Positions 21,534 to 31,923 of a stretch of DNA of 64,000 nt are shown here, in pieces. The notes below the pieces were generated by a model, which was given only the letters and a program-made list of their open reading frames with translations, was not told where the DNA came from and did not search any database. The translations under genes and the position numbers were made by a program. The stretch's first letter is position 1, and every line of letters begins with the position of its first letter. This DNA is from Aureivirga sp. CE67 (GTDB lineage Bacteria; Bacteroidota; Bacteroidia; Flavobacteriales; Flavobacteriaceae): positions 434,001 through 498,000 of the forward strand of contig NZ_JADOTV010000001.1 of the NCBI RefSeq assembly GCF_015767245.1. The letters are read 5' to 3'.

Positions 21534-23228
21534 GTGAAAAATCTTAATATCAAACTTTTATACTTCCTTATTAGTAGCTTTTTTCTTTTCATTTCTACTG
21601 ATTTTTATGGTCAAACTTACATTTTGAAGGCGTTAAATTCGACAAAAAAGAATTTAAATGAGAGTAATTCTATTACGTATAAAAACCATTTTAAAGAGAA
21701 AGATTCTCTTCTAAAAGAAGTCGTGTTAATTCAAGAAAAATTACAATCTCAAGGATACTTTAACGTAAGTTTAATACATCAAGAAATCATCCAGGATACA
21801 ACTTTAGTTCAATTTAAGCTTGGACAAAAGACTGACACCATAAAAATTCATGTAAAAAAAGAAGATTTAGCTTATTTTGACAAAAAAGATTGGGATATTT
21901 CGAAAGACAATACATTTATTGTTGCACCTGAAAAATTAGAGAAATTATTAAATACTATTGTTTCTTCTTTTGAAAATAACGGATTCACTTTTTCTAATGT
22001 TTCTCTAAACAATATTTATTTAGATAAAAATATAATGGAAGCTGATTTGGTTATAGAAAAGTCTACATTCAGGAAAATTGATACTGTAATTATTGAAGGT
22101 TATAAAAATTTCCCAAGATCTTTTGTAAAACATAAATTGAGGTTAAAAAAAGGAAGTTCTTTTAGTAAAGAGAAATTAACCAACGCTTCTAAAATTTTAA
22201 ACTCTATTCCATTTGTACAAGAAATTAAATCTCCTCAAATATTATTTACAAAAGACACCACTGCGGTTTATCTTTATTTAAAAAAACAAAATAGAAATGT
22301 TTTTGATGGACTTATAGGTTTAAATTCAGATGAAGAAAGTGGAAAAATAAAATTTAATGGACATTTAAGATTAGAGTTATATAATTTATTTAATAATGGA
22401 GAGGAAATAAAAATTCGTTGGGAAAGTCAACCTGATGAAAAGACCTTATTAAATATAGGTGCAAAAATTCCATATATTTTTAATTCCCCTATTTCACCTG
22501 AAGCCAATTTGGAAATTTACAAACAAGATAGTTCATTTGTTTCTACAAAATTTAATTTCGGATTGACTTATAGCTTAAATGCACAAAATGAACTTGGAGG
22601 ATATTACAGTTCTGAAAGCTCTTCGAACTTATTGAATTCTACTTTGGCAAATCAAACTTTTGAAGATTTTGATAATCAATTTTATGGTTTACGATATCGA
22701 AATATTAATTATAATAATTCGATACTTCAGCCTTTAAAATTTTATTTTGAAATAAGTCCGTCTATTGGAACTCGAAAAGCAAAAGAAAATTTAACCCAAC
22801 AAAAAATCACTCTTAAATCCTTTTATCTATGGCAATTAAATAGAAGAAATTTTATTTTTCTTCAAAATCAATCAGCACATTTAAATTCCACAGATTATAT
22901 TTTAAATGAATTATTTAGAATTGGAGGAGCAAGTTCTTTAAGAGGTTTTAATGAAAATAGTATTTTTGCATCTTCCTACAGTATTTTTAATATCGAATAC
23001 CGTTATTTACTTTCCAATTTATCTTATTTATATAGTATCACAGATTTTGCATATATAAATAATGAATTAGATGAAATTTCTTCTAACGGTTATGGTCTAG
23101 GGATTGGGTACGTTTATTTTAAAAATAATAGCAAGATTAACCTTAGTTACGCCATTGGAAGCTTTCAAAATCAAAATTTTAACATTAATAATTCTAAATT
23201 TCACATTAAATTCTCCTATTTTTTCTAG
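21534..23228 (+). CDS. Omp85-superfamily outer-membrane protein (BamA/TamA/FhaC-like)
   Basis: 564 residues from a GTG start, the only start that gives the signal peptide (hydrophobic LLYFLISSFFLFIS, cleavage likely before Q27). A POTRA-like unit is seen at about 185-265 (IDTVIIEGYKNFPRSFVKHKLRLKKGSSFS...IPFVQEI), then a beta-barrel to the end. The family's barrel signature RGF occurs in GGASSLRGFNENSIF (about 463-477), and the protein ends in phenylalanine (FSYFF), like an outer-membrane beta-signal. It is shorter than BamA and has few POTRA domains, so it is more likely a specialised Omp85 relative than BamA itself. Substrate unknown. Divergent from rpsL. Confidence 0.75.
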   Translation: MKNLNIKLLYFLISSFFLFISTDFYGQTYILKALNSTKKNLNESNSITYKNHFKEKDSLLKEVVLIQEKLQSQGYFNVSLIHQEIIQDTTLVQFKLGQKTDTIKIHVKKEDLAYFDKKDWDISKDNTFIVAPEKLEKLLNTIVSSFENNGFTFSNVSLNNIYLDKNIMEADLVIEKSTFRKIDTVIIEGYKNFPRSFVKHKLRLKKGSSFSKEKLTNASKILNSIPFVQEIKSPQILFTKDTTAVYLYLKKQNRNVFDGLIGLNSDEESGKIKFNGHLRLELYNLFNNGEEIKIRWESQPDEKTLLNIGAKIPYIFNSPISPEANLEIYKQDSSFVSTKFNFGLTYSLNAQNELGGYYSSESSSNLLNSTLANQTFEDFDNQFYGLRYRNINYNNSILQPLKFYFEISPSIGTRKAKENLTQQKITLKSFYLWQLNRRNFIFLQNQSAHLNSTDYILNELFRIGGASSLRGFNENSIFASSYSIFNIEYRYLLSNLSYLYSITDFAYINNELDEISSNGYGLGIGYVYFKNNSKINLSYAIGSFQNQNFNINNSKFHIKFSYFF

Positions 23229-23333
23229 TAAACACTAACAATACACAACTATTTGATATTGTTTAACTTAAAATTGTTTTATTTAACATTTTTTTATAAT
23301 TTCTAGGTAGTAATTAATCAAACAATTTTACCA

Positions 23334-26300
23334 ATGAAATTATTAATACGTAAAAATCTTGTGTGGGTACTTATTTTTGTGCTTTCGCAGGTTTGTTTTG
23401 CACAAACCAAAACAATTACTGGTACTGTTAGTGATGAAACTGGACCTATTCCAGGAGTTAACATTATTATTAAAGGAACTTCTACCGGTACAAACACAAA
23501 TTTTGAAGGAAACTTCGAAATCGAGGCATCTCCAGACGATGTTTTAATATTCACATATGTGGGATATAAAGATATTGAAAGAGTTGTTGGAGATAACACT
23601 GAGTTTTTTATAACTCTTGTTGAAGACACAGAAGCTTTAGACGAAGTAGTAGTAACCGCACTAGGTGTTTCTAGGGACAAGAAATCACTAGGGTATGCTA
23701 CTCAAGAAGTTAAAGGAGATGATGTTAATACTGTAAAAAGTGGAAACTTTGCAAACGCTCTTTCTGGAAAAGTTTCTGGGGTACAAATTAAAACCAATAA
23801 TAATATTGGTGGATCAACAAATGTCGTAATTCGTGGAGTTTCTTCTTTAACAGGAAACAATCAAGCATTATTTGTGGTTGATGGTGTTCCTATTGACAAT
23901 TCAAATACAAATGGTGTTAATCAAGAAACTGGTCGAGGTGGTTATGATTTTGGAAATGCGGCTTCAGATATCAACCCTGAAGATATAGCATCTATAAATG
24001 TATTAAAAGGTGCAGCTGCTTCTGCCTTATACGGTTCTCGTGCTGCAAATGGTGTTGTTATTATTACAACAAAAAAAGGTAGTAAAAACCAAGGTATAGG
24101 AGTAACTATTAATTCAGGTATTTCTACAGGTAGTATTGATAAAACTACATTTCCTAAATATCAAAAGCAATATGGAGCTGGATACGGGCCTTATTATGAT
24201 GGACCAGGAAATCACTGGTTCGAAGTGGATTTAACTGGCGATGGTATTTTAGATCAAGTAGTCCCTGTAAGTGAAGATGGATCTTATGGTGCTGCTTTTG
24301 ATCCAAATTTACAAGTTTACCATTGGAACTCTTTAGACCCTGAACTTCCAACTCACTTACAAAAAAGTCCATGGGTATATCCTGAAAATGATCCATTAGA
24401 ATTTTTTGAAACTCCTGTAACATATACAAATAGTTTTAGCTTAGATGGAGGAAGTGAGACTGGTTCTTTCAGGTTAGCTTATACAAAATTTAACCAAGAA
24501 GGAATTCTACCTAATAGTGTCTTAAATAAAGATATCATCAATTTTAATGGTAGTAATAACTTTACAGATAAATTTCAAGCTTCTATAAATGTAAGCTATA
24601 ACAGAACAAAAGGTCGAGGTAGAAACTCAACAGGTTATAGTGATAATATTATGTCAATGTTTAGACAATGGTGGCAAACTAATGTCGATGTTAAACAACA
24701 AAAAGATGCTTATAATCTTACTAAAAGAAATGTCACATGGAACTATGCTTATCCTACCGATTTAAAACCTATTTATTGGGATAACCCATACTGGCAACGA
24801 TATGAAAACTACGAAACAGATATTAGAGATAGGATTTTCGGAAATATTGCAATGACTTATGAAATAACAGATTGGGTTAATGTTTTTGGAAGAGTTTCTG
24901 TAGACTCATATCGAGAAATGCAAGAAGAAAGAATTGCTATTGGATCACAAAGAGTTTCTGAGTATAGCAGATACAATAGGAATTACTCTGAATTCAATTA
25001 TGATCTGATGTTTAATTTTGATTATAACATCAGTGAAAAACTTCATATAAAAGGAATAATTGGAGGAAATTTAAGAAGGCAAGAAATCAATTCAATTGAT
25101 GCATCAACAAATGGAGGTTTAATAGTTCCTGGACTATATACTTTAGCAAATTCAGCTAATCAAATTTTAGATCCAATTGAAGCTAAATTAAGAAAAGAAA
25201 TTGGTGGTGTATATGCTAGTGCTTCACTAGGGTATGATAATTTCATATTCTTAGATGCTACTTTTAGAAGAGATCAATCTTCTACTATAATATATAACGA
25301 TGGTGCTTTCAACTACCCATCAGTAGCAACAAGTTTTGTTTTTTCAAACTTAACCGAAGCTTCATGGCTTTCATTTGGTAAAGTTCGTTTAAACTATGCT
25401 GAAGTTGGAAACGATGCTCCTATTTATTCAACATATGACACTTATGTAAAATCAGATAGGTTTGAAGGAGAAACATTATATTCAGTTTCAGGAGTGAAAA
25501 AAAATGAAGATTTAAGGCCTGAAAGATCATTGAGTTGGGAAGCTGGTTTAAATATGGATTTTATTGGAAAACGTGTTGGTTTTGATTTATCTCTTTATAA
25601 TACGAAAGTAAAAGATCAGATCTTAAATGTAGCACTTTCTCCAACATCAGGATTTGGAAGTAAATTCGTAAATGCTGGAGAAATTCAAAATAAAGGTATT
25701 GAATTAAACTTATACGGATCCCCAATTAAAACGGATCATTTCAAATGGAATATCAATATTAACTGGGCTAAAAATGAAAACAAAGTAAATGAGTTATTTG
25801 ATGATGTAGAAAATCTGCAATTAGGAGACTTTCAAGGAGGTGTTACTATCAACGCTATGATTGGGCAAGCTTATGGTGTAATTCAAGGTACTGATTACGT
25901 TTATCATGAAAATGGTCAAAAAATAGTAGATGAAGATACTGGTTATTACTTAAGAACTACTACTTCTGATAATGTAATTGGAAATGTTACACCTGATTGG
26001 AATGCAGGGATAACAAACAGTTTAAGCTACAAAGATTTTTCATTAAGTTTTTTAATTGATATTCAACAAGGAGGAGATGTATTCTCATTAGATCAGTATT
26101 ATGGTCGTGCAACAGGTTTATATGAAGAAACAGCATTTATTAATGACTTAGGAAACCCTGTAAGGAATCCGAATGATGATGGAGGTGGATTTATTAATCC
26201 AGGTGTTAATCCTGATGGAACTCCTAATACTACCAGGGCAAGTGCTGATTCTTTTGGATCTTGGGGATATAGAAGACTACCAAATAAAGCATTTGTATAC

Positions 26301-26543
26301 GATGCTTCTTATGTAAAATTAAGAGAGATTTCTTTATCATATAATTTTAAAGACCTTATCAAAGATAAATTTATAAAAGACTTAGTAGTAACACTTACTG
26401 GATCTAATCTATGGATTATCAGTAAAAATCTACCACATGCTGATCCTGAAGCAGGCTTAAGTTCTGGAAATTTACAAGGATTCCAAAGTGGACCTCTTCC
26501 AACAACTAGAACTTATGGATTTAATGTTAAATTAAGATTCTAA
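23334..26543 (+). CDS. SusC/RagA-type TonB-linked outer-membrane transporter
   Basis: 1069 residues. Signal peptide 1-23 (SQVCFAQ). Carboxypeptidase-regulatory-like domain about 28-100 (ITGTVSDETGPIPGVNIIIKG), TonB-box region DEVVVTALGVSRDKKSLGYA, plug domain with SGKVSGVQI and VVIRGVSSLTGNNQALFVVDGVPI, then a 22-strand-type barrel ending TYGFNVKLRF. SusC proteins import glycans or peptides captured by SusD, powered by TonB/ExbBD. It forms a pair with the SusD-like gene 10 bases downstream. No glycoside hydrolase, peptidase or regulator adjoins, so the substrate cannot be predicted. Confidence 0.95.
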   Translation: MKLLIRKNLVWVLIFVLSQVCFAQTKTITGTVSDETGPIPGVNIIIKGTSTGTNTNFEGNFEIEASPDDVLIFTYVGYKDIERVVGDNTEFFITLVEDTEALDEVVVTALGVSRDKKSLGYATQEVKGDDVNTVKSGNFANALSGKVSGVQIKTNNNIGGSTNVVIRGVSSLTGNNQALFVVDGVPIDNSNTNGVNQETGRGGYDFGNAASDINPEDIASINVLKGAAASALYGSRAANGVVIITTKKGSKNQGIGVTINSGISTGSIDKTTFPKYQKQYGAGYGPYYDGPGNHWFEVDLTGDGILDQVVPVSEDGSYGAAFDPNLQVYHWNSLDPELPTHLQKSPWVYPENDPLEFFETPVTYTNSFSLDGGSETGSFRLAYTKFNQEGILPNSVLNKDIINFNGSNNFTDKFQASINVSYNRTKGRGRNSTGYSDNIMSMFRQWWQTNVDVKQQKDAYNLTKRNVTWNYAYPTDLKPIYWDNPYWQRYENYETDIRDRIFGNIAMTYEITDWVNVFGRVSVDSYREMQEERIAIGSQRVSEYSRYNRNYSEFNYDLMFNFDYNISEKLHIKGIIGGNLRRQEINSIDASTNGGLIVPGLYTLANSANQILDPIEAKLRKEIGGVYASASLGYDNFIFLDATFRRDQSSTIIYNDGAFNYPSVATSFVFSNLTEASWLSFGKVRLNYAEVGNDAPIYSTYDTYVKSDRFEGETLYSVSGVKKNEDLRPERSLSWEAGLNMDFIGKRVGFDLSLYNTKVKDQILNVALSPTSGFGSKFVNAGEIQNKGIELNLYGSPIKTDHFKWNININWAKNENKVNELFDDVENLQLGDFQGGVTINAMIGQAYGVIQGTDYVYHENGQKIVDEDTGYYLRTTTSDNVIGNVTPDWNAGITNSLSYKDFSLSFLIDIQQGGDVFSLDQYYGRATGLYEETAFINDLGNPVRNPNDDGGGFINPGVNPDGTPNTTRASADSFGSWGYRRLPNKAFVYDASYVKLREISLSYNFKDLIKDKFIKDLVVTLTGSNLWIISKNLPHADPEAGLSSGNLQGFQSGPLPTTRTYGFNVKLRF

Positions 26544-26553
26544 AAAACAAATT

Positions 26554-28020
26554 ATGAAAAAAATATACATATATATAATCATCTCATTTTTTATTCTTGG
26601 TTGTACAAAAGACCTTCAAGAATTAAATATAGACCCTAAGAATCCGCAGACGGTTCCTAGTGCTACTTTATTTTCAAATGCAGAAAAGAATTTAGTAGAT
26701 CATTTAACAACACCAAATGTTAACATTAACGTTCTTCGATTATTTTCTCAATACTGGACACAAACGACCTATATTGATGAATCAAATTATGATATTACTA
26801 CTAGAACTATTCCTGATAATGTATTTAATAGACTTTATCTTGGTGTTCTTAAAGATTTAGATGAAACCAAAGTTGTAATTAATAAGGAACCTATAGATGT
26901 AAATAATCCAAATGCTGAAATCGAACGTAAAAATCAACTAGCAATTATTGAAATTTTAAATGTATATACTTATCAAGTTTTGGTTGATATTTTTGGAAAT
27001 GTTCCTTATACAGAGGCATTAGACATAGAAAATCCTCTACCAAAATACGATGATGCATTAACAATTTATAAAGATTTATTATCAAGATTAAATACTGCAA
27101 TTTCAAATTTAGATACTTCGAAAGACAGTTTTGGTCCTGCTGATCTTATATATAATGGAAATACTCAAATGTGGCATAAATTTGCCAATTCTATAAAAAT
27201 AAGACTTGCAATGAGATTAGCTGATGTTTCTTCTGAAACAAGTGCTATAACAACTGCTTTGAATGAAGCTGTTCCAAATGCTTTTATGTCTAACGCAGAT
27301 AATGCTATATTTCAATATTCTAAATTACCACCAAATACAAATCCAATTTGGATAAACTTAGTACAATCAGGAAGGCATGATTATGTTCCTGCAAATACAA
27401 TTGTTGATAAAATGAATACTCTAGAAGACCCACGAAGAATGTTGTATTTTGATGGAAACATCAAAGACGACAATGATAATGTGATTTATAAAGGAGGTAT
27501 TTATGGGGCAAGTAATAGTTATAACAATTATACTCATGTTGCTTCTCAAGTAGAAGCTCCTGATGCAAGAGGTATTCTGATGACCTTCACTGATGTATCT
27601 TTCTTTTTAGCAGAAGCAGCTGAAAGAGGGTTTTATGGATCTTCAAGTGATGCTATAGCACACTATGATCTTGCAATTACAGAATCTATTTTATATTGGG
27701 GAGGAACAGTTGAAAATGCAATTGACTATTTAGCAAACCCAGATGTGAATTATAATACTGCTAGTGGTGATTATAAAGAGAAAATAGGTACTCAAAAATG
27801 GCTAGCTCTTTACAATAGAGGTTTTGAAGGATGGACAGAATATCGAAGATTAGATTATCCGATGTTAGTTGCTCCTGATGGCGCTCAAGTAGATATTGTA
27901 CCTACTAGATACACTTACCCTATTAATGAGCAAACATTAAATCCACAAAATTACCAAGCAGCTTCTAGTGCAATAGGTGGAGATTTATTAACAACAAAAC
28001 TTTTCTGGGATAAAAATTAA
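26554..28020 (+). CDS. SusD/RagB-type surface lipoprotein (SusD-like_2 group)
   Basis: 488 residues with a lipoprotein signal (FFILGCTKDLQ; Cys17 as lipid anchor). The start LQELNIDPKNPQTVPSATLFSNAE and the C-terminal region (EKIGTQKWLALYNRGFEGWTEYRRLDYP) are typical of the SusD-like_2 family, TPR-based substrate-binding lids of SusC channels. Cotranscribed with SusC and followed by a strong terminator. Confidence 0.93.
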   Translation: MKKIYIYIIISFFILGCTKDLQELNIDPKNPQTVPSATLFSNAEKNLVDHLTTPNVNINVLRLFSQYWTQTTYIDESNYDITTRTIPDNVFNRLYLGVLKDLDETKVVINKEPIDVNNPNAEIERKNQLAIIEILNVYTYQVLVDIFGNVPYTEALDIENPLPKYDDALTIYKDLLSRLNTAISNLDTSKDSFGPADLIYNGNTQMWHKFANSIKIRLAMRLADVSSETSAITTALNEAVPNAFMSNADNAIFQYSKLPPNTNPIWINLVQSGRHDYVPANTIVDKMNTLEDPRRMLYFDGNIKDDNDNVIYKGGIYGASNSYNNYTHVASQVEAPDARGILMTFTDVSFFLAEAAERGFYGSSSDAIAHYDLAITESILYWGGTVENAIDYLANPDVNYNTASGDYKEKIGTQKWLALYNRGFEGWTEYRRLDYPMLVAPDGAQVDIVPTRYTYPINEQTLNPQNYQAASSAIGGDLLTTKLFWDKN

Positions 28021-28044
28021 TTTTACCCTAAATAAAATCAATAA

Positions 28045-28071
28045 AAAACCCGAGTATTTTACTCGGGTTTT
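28045..28071. terminator. Bidirectional terminator between susD-like gene and LysM gene
   Basis: Perfect 11-bp stem AAAACCCGAGT/ACTCGGGTTTT with 5-base loop, A-rich on the left and T-rich on the right, so it works for both converging genes. Confidence 0.9.
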
Positions 28072-28092
28072 CTTTTAAAATATATTTTATTT

Positions 28093-30048
28093 TTAATTCA
28101 ATACATGAACATTTAAATCTTTATCATATTGAAGGATAAAAGTTCCTTGGTTTTCAAAACTAATTGAAGGATTTTTTTTGTAATCAAACATAGTCCCAAC
28201 TCTTCTTGAAACTCCGTCTTCTACTGCTCCATAAATAGAACCATTACTTAATAATCTAACTAAAGAATCATAAGTTGTATCAAATCCTTGTACCGAAAAC
28301 CTACTTGGCGTTCTATGGTATTTTTGACGGTAACTCTCATAAAATGCTTTTACATTTTCATCTTCCATATTGATATAATTCTGAGTTGGAAAAGTGAAAT
28401 TCAACTTTCCTAATAAATTAACATCAATAAAATTGAAATTCTTTTGTTTCACTAAGGACATCAATTGTATATCATAAAAATCTGCATCATCATCACTATC
28501 AATATTCATAGGTATAAATTCTTCCTCAACATCATATAATCTTCCAATATTTAACAGCTTAAGGTGATTTAAGACACTTATAATCACTTTATCTTTCGTA
28601 GTAACTATAATTAAATTTTCTTTCTTTGGATCTAAGCTATCAAGTAATTCTTTATTCTTAATATAACTTTCTTCTTTCGGAATTACTTTTACAACTGAAG
28701 CTGTACTATCTTTACTTTTTAATTGAGATTCTATTAAATCTAATAATTTATTATTTTCCATTTTTCCATCACCTAAAAGGATGATGTTTTGACTTGGATA
28801 ATAAGAATTAAACATATAGTCTAAAATAGAAACTTGTAATTCTGTTTGGTTTGGAGCTGCTTTTATTAAATTTCTAGCATGAAAAATATGATTATCCTTT
28901 TTAGAATACCAAGGAACAACTACAGGAACTGTTCTATTCGTATTAGCTACATAACTAGCATATTTTAAATGTAAAGGTCCAACAAAAATATCTGCTCTAG
29001 ACAAATCATTTTCTTCATTGATTTTCTTTAATTGATCTATCGATTTTTCTGTATCAAAAACATGTATATTAATTTTTGCACCTTGAGATCTTAAAGAATC
29101 TACTGCTTCCATTGCTCCTAAATAAAAATCAGTTGATGCAGAAAGTAATGAAGGTTTGCTAGATGGTGCTTTAAAATACCTTTGAGTTAAAGTATCACTC
29201 AATTTAGATATTTTGAACGGTAACATCAAATATGCATTTACTTCTCTAGAAGTATCAATAGAATCCATAAATACTTTTTGCTGCATATATGAAGTTGTTT
29301 CTACTTCTTCACTTACTATTATTTCTTGTTCAAGTTTTAAACCTTCAATTAATTCTGGATTTAACTCAATTAATTTTTCTTTTGTAGTATTATATTTCTT
29401 AGTAAGACTATAAAAAGTATCACCTTTTACAACAGTATGATACTCTTTCTTAACATTTTTCATTCCCCCTCTTGGCTGAACTGTTACAGTTCTTTCCACC
29501 ATCATAGGAATTTTAAGTTTTTGATTAAAATCTAATTCATCAGATTTTAAACCATTAGCAATTATTATTGAATCTAAAGAAACATTGTATTTCTTAGATA
29601 AAGCATATAAATTATCTCCTAACTTAACTGTATGGATCGAATCTATATGTTTCATAACTTTTTTTGTTATCGGCCTAGTTCTAATATTTGAGACTTTAGT
29701 AAAATCTCCATCAGAATTTTCTTTTCTTGACTCAAGTTTTTCTTGTAATATTTCCAGCTGATCTTTCTTATTACTTGTTGAACTTGGTTCAAGAACAACT
29801 TCTTCCTTTGTATTATTTTCATCATAACTCTTATTAGGAATTATAATAATCGAATTTACTCTAGGATTTTCATCAACATCTGGATTCAGTCTTAAAAGAT
29901 CCTTTTCCTTCAAATCATTATCTTTTGCGATACTTTCTATCGTTTCTCCCTTCTTTACACGATATGATAAATATTTCTTACCTGTCTGTGCGTTAACAGA
30001 AATTAAAGTGCAAAAAAATACTAAAAGAAGAAGTTGTAATTTTTTCAT
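28093..30048 (-). CDS. LysM-repeat protein with periplasmic-binding-fold C-terminal domain
   Basis: 651 residues. Signal peptide 1-20 (LISVNAQ). Three LysM peptidoglycan-binding repeats: about 28-72 (YRVKKGETIESIAKDNDLKEKDLLRLNP), 140-185 (HTVKLGDNLYALSKKYNVSLDSIIIAN) and 207-250 (HTVVKGDTFYSLTKKYNTTKEKLIELNP). From about 270 a type-1 periplasmic-binding (ABC substrate-binding) fold follows (FYLGAMEAVDSLRSQGAKINIHVFDTEKS; FVGPLHLKYASYVA; VQGFDTTYDSLVRLL). No permease adjoins, so a wall-bound ligand sensor or scaffold is more likely than transport. Lies 13 bases after guaA and may be cotranscribed. Confidence 0.85.
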   Translation of the reverse strand: MKKLQLLLLVFFCTLISVNAQTGKKYLSYRVKKGETIESIAKDNDLKEKDLLRLNPDVDENPRVNSIIIIPNKSYDENNTKEEVVLEPSSTSNKKDQLEILQEKLESRKENSDGDFTKVSNIRTRPITKKVMKHIDSIHTVKLGDNLYALSKKYNVSLDSIIIANGLKSDELDFNQKLKIPMMVERTVTVQPRGGMKNVKKEYHTVVKGDTFYSLTKKYNTTKEKLIELNPELIEGLKLEQEIIVSEEVETTSYMQQKVFMDSIDTSREVNAYLMLPFKISKLSDTLTQRYFKAPSSKPSLLSASTDFYLGAMEAVDSLRSQGAKINIHVFDTEKSIDQLKKINEENDLSRADIFVGPLHLKYASYVANTNRTVPVVVPWYSKKDNHIFHARNLIKAAPNQTELQVSILDYMFNSYYPSQNIILLGDGKMENNKLLDLIESQLKSKDSTASVVKVIPKEESYIKNKELLDSLDPKKENLIIVTTKDKVIISVLNHLKLLNIGRLYDVEEEFIPMNIDSDDDADFYDIQLMSLVKQKNFNFIDVNLLGKLNFTFPTQNYINMEDENVKAFYESYRQKYHRTPSRFSVQGFDTTYDSLVRLLSNGSIYGAVEDGVSRRVGTMFDYKKNPSISFENQGTFILQYDKDLNVHVLN

Positions 30049-30061
30049 AATCTATGATTTT

Positions 30062-31594
30062 TTATTCCCATTCAATTGTTGCAGGTGGTTTCGAGCTTAT
30101 GTCATAAACAACTCTATTTACACCTCTAACCTTGTTTATTATTTCGTTTGATATTTTTCTTAAAAATTCATAAGGTAAATCTACCCAGTCTGCTGTCATT
30201 CCATCTGTAGACTCTACAGCTCTAAGTGCCACTACCTTTTCGTATGTTCTTTCGTCTCCCATAACCCCAACAGATTCTACTGGAAGAAGCATAGCTCCCG
30301 CTTGCCAAACGTCGTCATACAAATTCCATTCCTTTAATCCATTTATGAAAATAAAATCTACTTCTTGTAAGATTTTCACCTTCTCATGAGTTACATCTCC
30401 AAGGATTCTAATCCCTAATCCTGGTCCTGGGAATGGGTGTCTACCTAATAAATCTTCATGAATCCCTAAAGATTTTCCAACTCTACGAACTTCATCTTTA
30501 AATAACATTCTTAGAGGCTCTACAACTTTAAGCTTCATGTAGTCAGGAAGACCACCTACATTGTGGTGTGATTTAATTGTAGCAGAAGGTCCACCAGTTG
30601 CAGAAACAGATTCGATTACATCAGGATAAATAGTTCCTTGACCCAACCATTTAGCATTTTCTACTTTGTGTGATTCTTCGTCAAATACTTCAATAAAAAC
30701 ACGACCAATTATTTTTCTTTTTTGTTCTGGTTCAGTTACACCTTCAAGAGCTGAAATAAATTTATCAGATGCATCTACACCTTTTACATTTAATCCCATT
30801 CCTTCGTATTGTTTTAATACGCTCTCGAATTCTCCTTTTCTTAGAAGTCCATTATTTACAAAAATTCCTTGTAAATTATCTCCAATTGCTTTGTTTAATA
30901 AAACAGCTGCAACTGTAGAATCAACTCCTCCAGAAAGACCTAATATTACTTTCTCATCTCCAATCTTTTCTTTTAAATCAGAAACAGTATCTTCAATAAA
31001 AGAACTTGGTGTCCAATCTTGAGAAACTCCTGCGATATTTACTAAGAAATTTTCTAAAAGTTGTTTCCCATCTGTTGAATGATATACTTCTGGATGAAAC
31101 TGAATTGCGTAAGTGTTTTCACCTTCAATTTTATAAGCAGCATTTTCTACATCTTTTGTCGAAGCAATCATTTTATAATGACCTGGTAATTCTGTGATTG
31201 TGTCACTATGACTCATCCAAACTTGACTACCATTGTCTATATTTTGGAATAGTTCACTTCCTTCTTCAATAAAAGTTAAATGAGCTCTTCCATACTCTCT
31301 TGTTTTTGAAGGAGCTACTTTCCCTCCAAAGAAGTGAGCTAAATATTGGGCTCCATAACATACAGCTAATAAAGGTAATTTCCCTTTGATATTATCTAAA
31401 TTAGGGTGAAGAACATCTTCTCCTCTAACAGAGTTTGGACTTCCCGATAAGATAATAGCTTTATATTCTGAAGTGTTATCCAATACAAAATTGTATGGTT
31501 TTATTTCGCAAAATATGTTGAGTTCTCTAACTCGACGTGCAATTAATTGCGTGTATTGCGATCCGAAATCTAATATTAGTACTTTGTGTTGCAT
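30062..31594 (-). CDS. guaA: GMP synthase (glutamine-hydrolysing)
   Basis: 510 residues from the ATG at 31594 (a TTG two codons earlier is inside the -7 promoter element and is rejected). Converts XMP to GMP. Class I amidotransferase domain with [16 protein letters not shown] (nucleophile Cys) and [13 protein letters not shown]-pyrophosphatase domain with [16 protein letters not shown]; dimerisation domain ending [11 protein letters not shown]. The promoter -7 element ends only 3 bases before the ATG, which suggests a leaderless mRNA. Confidence 0.97.
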   Translation of the reverse strand: MQHKVLILDFGSQYTQLIARRVRELNIFCEIKPYNFVLDNTSEYKAIILSGSPNSVRGEDVLHPNLDNIKGKLPLLAVCYGAQYLAHFFGGKVAPSKTREYGRAHLTFIEEGSELFQNIDNGSQVWMSHSDTITELPGHYKMIASTKDVENAAYKIEGENTYAIQFHPEVYHSTDGKQLLENFLVNIAGVSQDWTPSSFIEDTVSDLKEKIGDEKVILGLSGGVDSTVAAVLLNKAIGDNLQGIFVNNGLLRKGEFESVLKQYEGMGLNVKGVDASDKFISALEGVTEPEQKRKIIGRVFIEVFDEESHKVENAKWLGQGTIYPDVIESVSATGGPSATIKSHHNVGGLPDYMKLKVVEPLRMLFKDEVRRVGKSLGIHEDLLGRHPFPGPGLGIRILGDVTHEKVKILQEVDFIFINGLKEWNLYDDVWQAGAMLLPVESVGVMGDERTYEKVVALRAVESTDGMTADWVDLPYEFLRKISNEIINKVRGVNRVVYDISSKPPATIEWE

Positions 31595-31597
31595 TCG

Positions 31598-31605
31598 CAA
31601 AAGTA
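31598..31605 (-). promoter_or_regulatory. Promoter -7 element of guaA, leaderless arrangement
   Basis: TACTTTTG on the minus strand, followed by CGA and then the guaA ATG. With the usual geometry (last G near -4) transcription would start at or next to the A of ATG. No TTG at -33 is seen. The remaining intergenic bases up to the obg terminator are AT-rich with no other recognised element. Confidence 0.6.
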
Positions 31606-31870
31606 AAATAATTTCAAAAATTAGATGTTCTTTTGTTCATAATTTTTATCTATAATATTTAATTTTAAAAAAAATGAACAGTATACCTTGTTTTTTTATT
31701 GAGAATTAGTGTTTTATAAAAAATAAATTTAATTATTATTAACGATAATAGCTTAATTTTTAAATTATAAAAGTTTATTTAAATAATCATATATGTTAAT
31801 AAGCAAAAATCTATTTATTGATTAAAGTTAATAATTAAATTTTTAAACACCTAAGAATTAAATCAATAAA

Positions 31871-31903
31871 AAAAGAGATTATTTACAATAAATAACCTCT
31901 TTT
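31871..31903 (-). terminator. Terminator of obg
   Basis: On the minus-strand transcript a 14-bp stem (AAAAGAGGTTATTT with AAATAATCTCTTTT, one G-U pair) closes a 5-base loop and is followed by T-rich sequence. It lies 20 bases after the obg stop. Confidence 0.8.
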
Positions 31904-31923
31904 ATAAAATATTATTATACTTT

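Noticed and set aside
31598-31600. TTG as start of guaA
   Set aside because: It is part of the -7 promoter box; the ATG at 31594 gives the conserved N-terminus [13 protein letters not shown].
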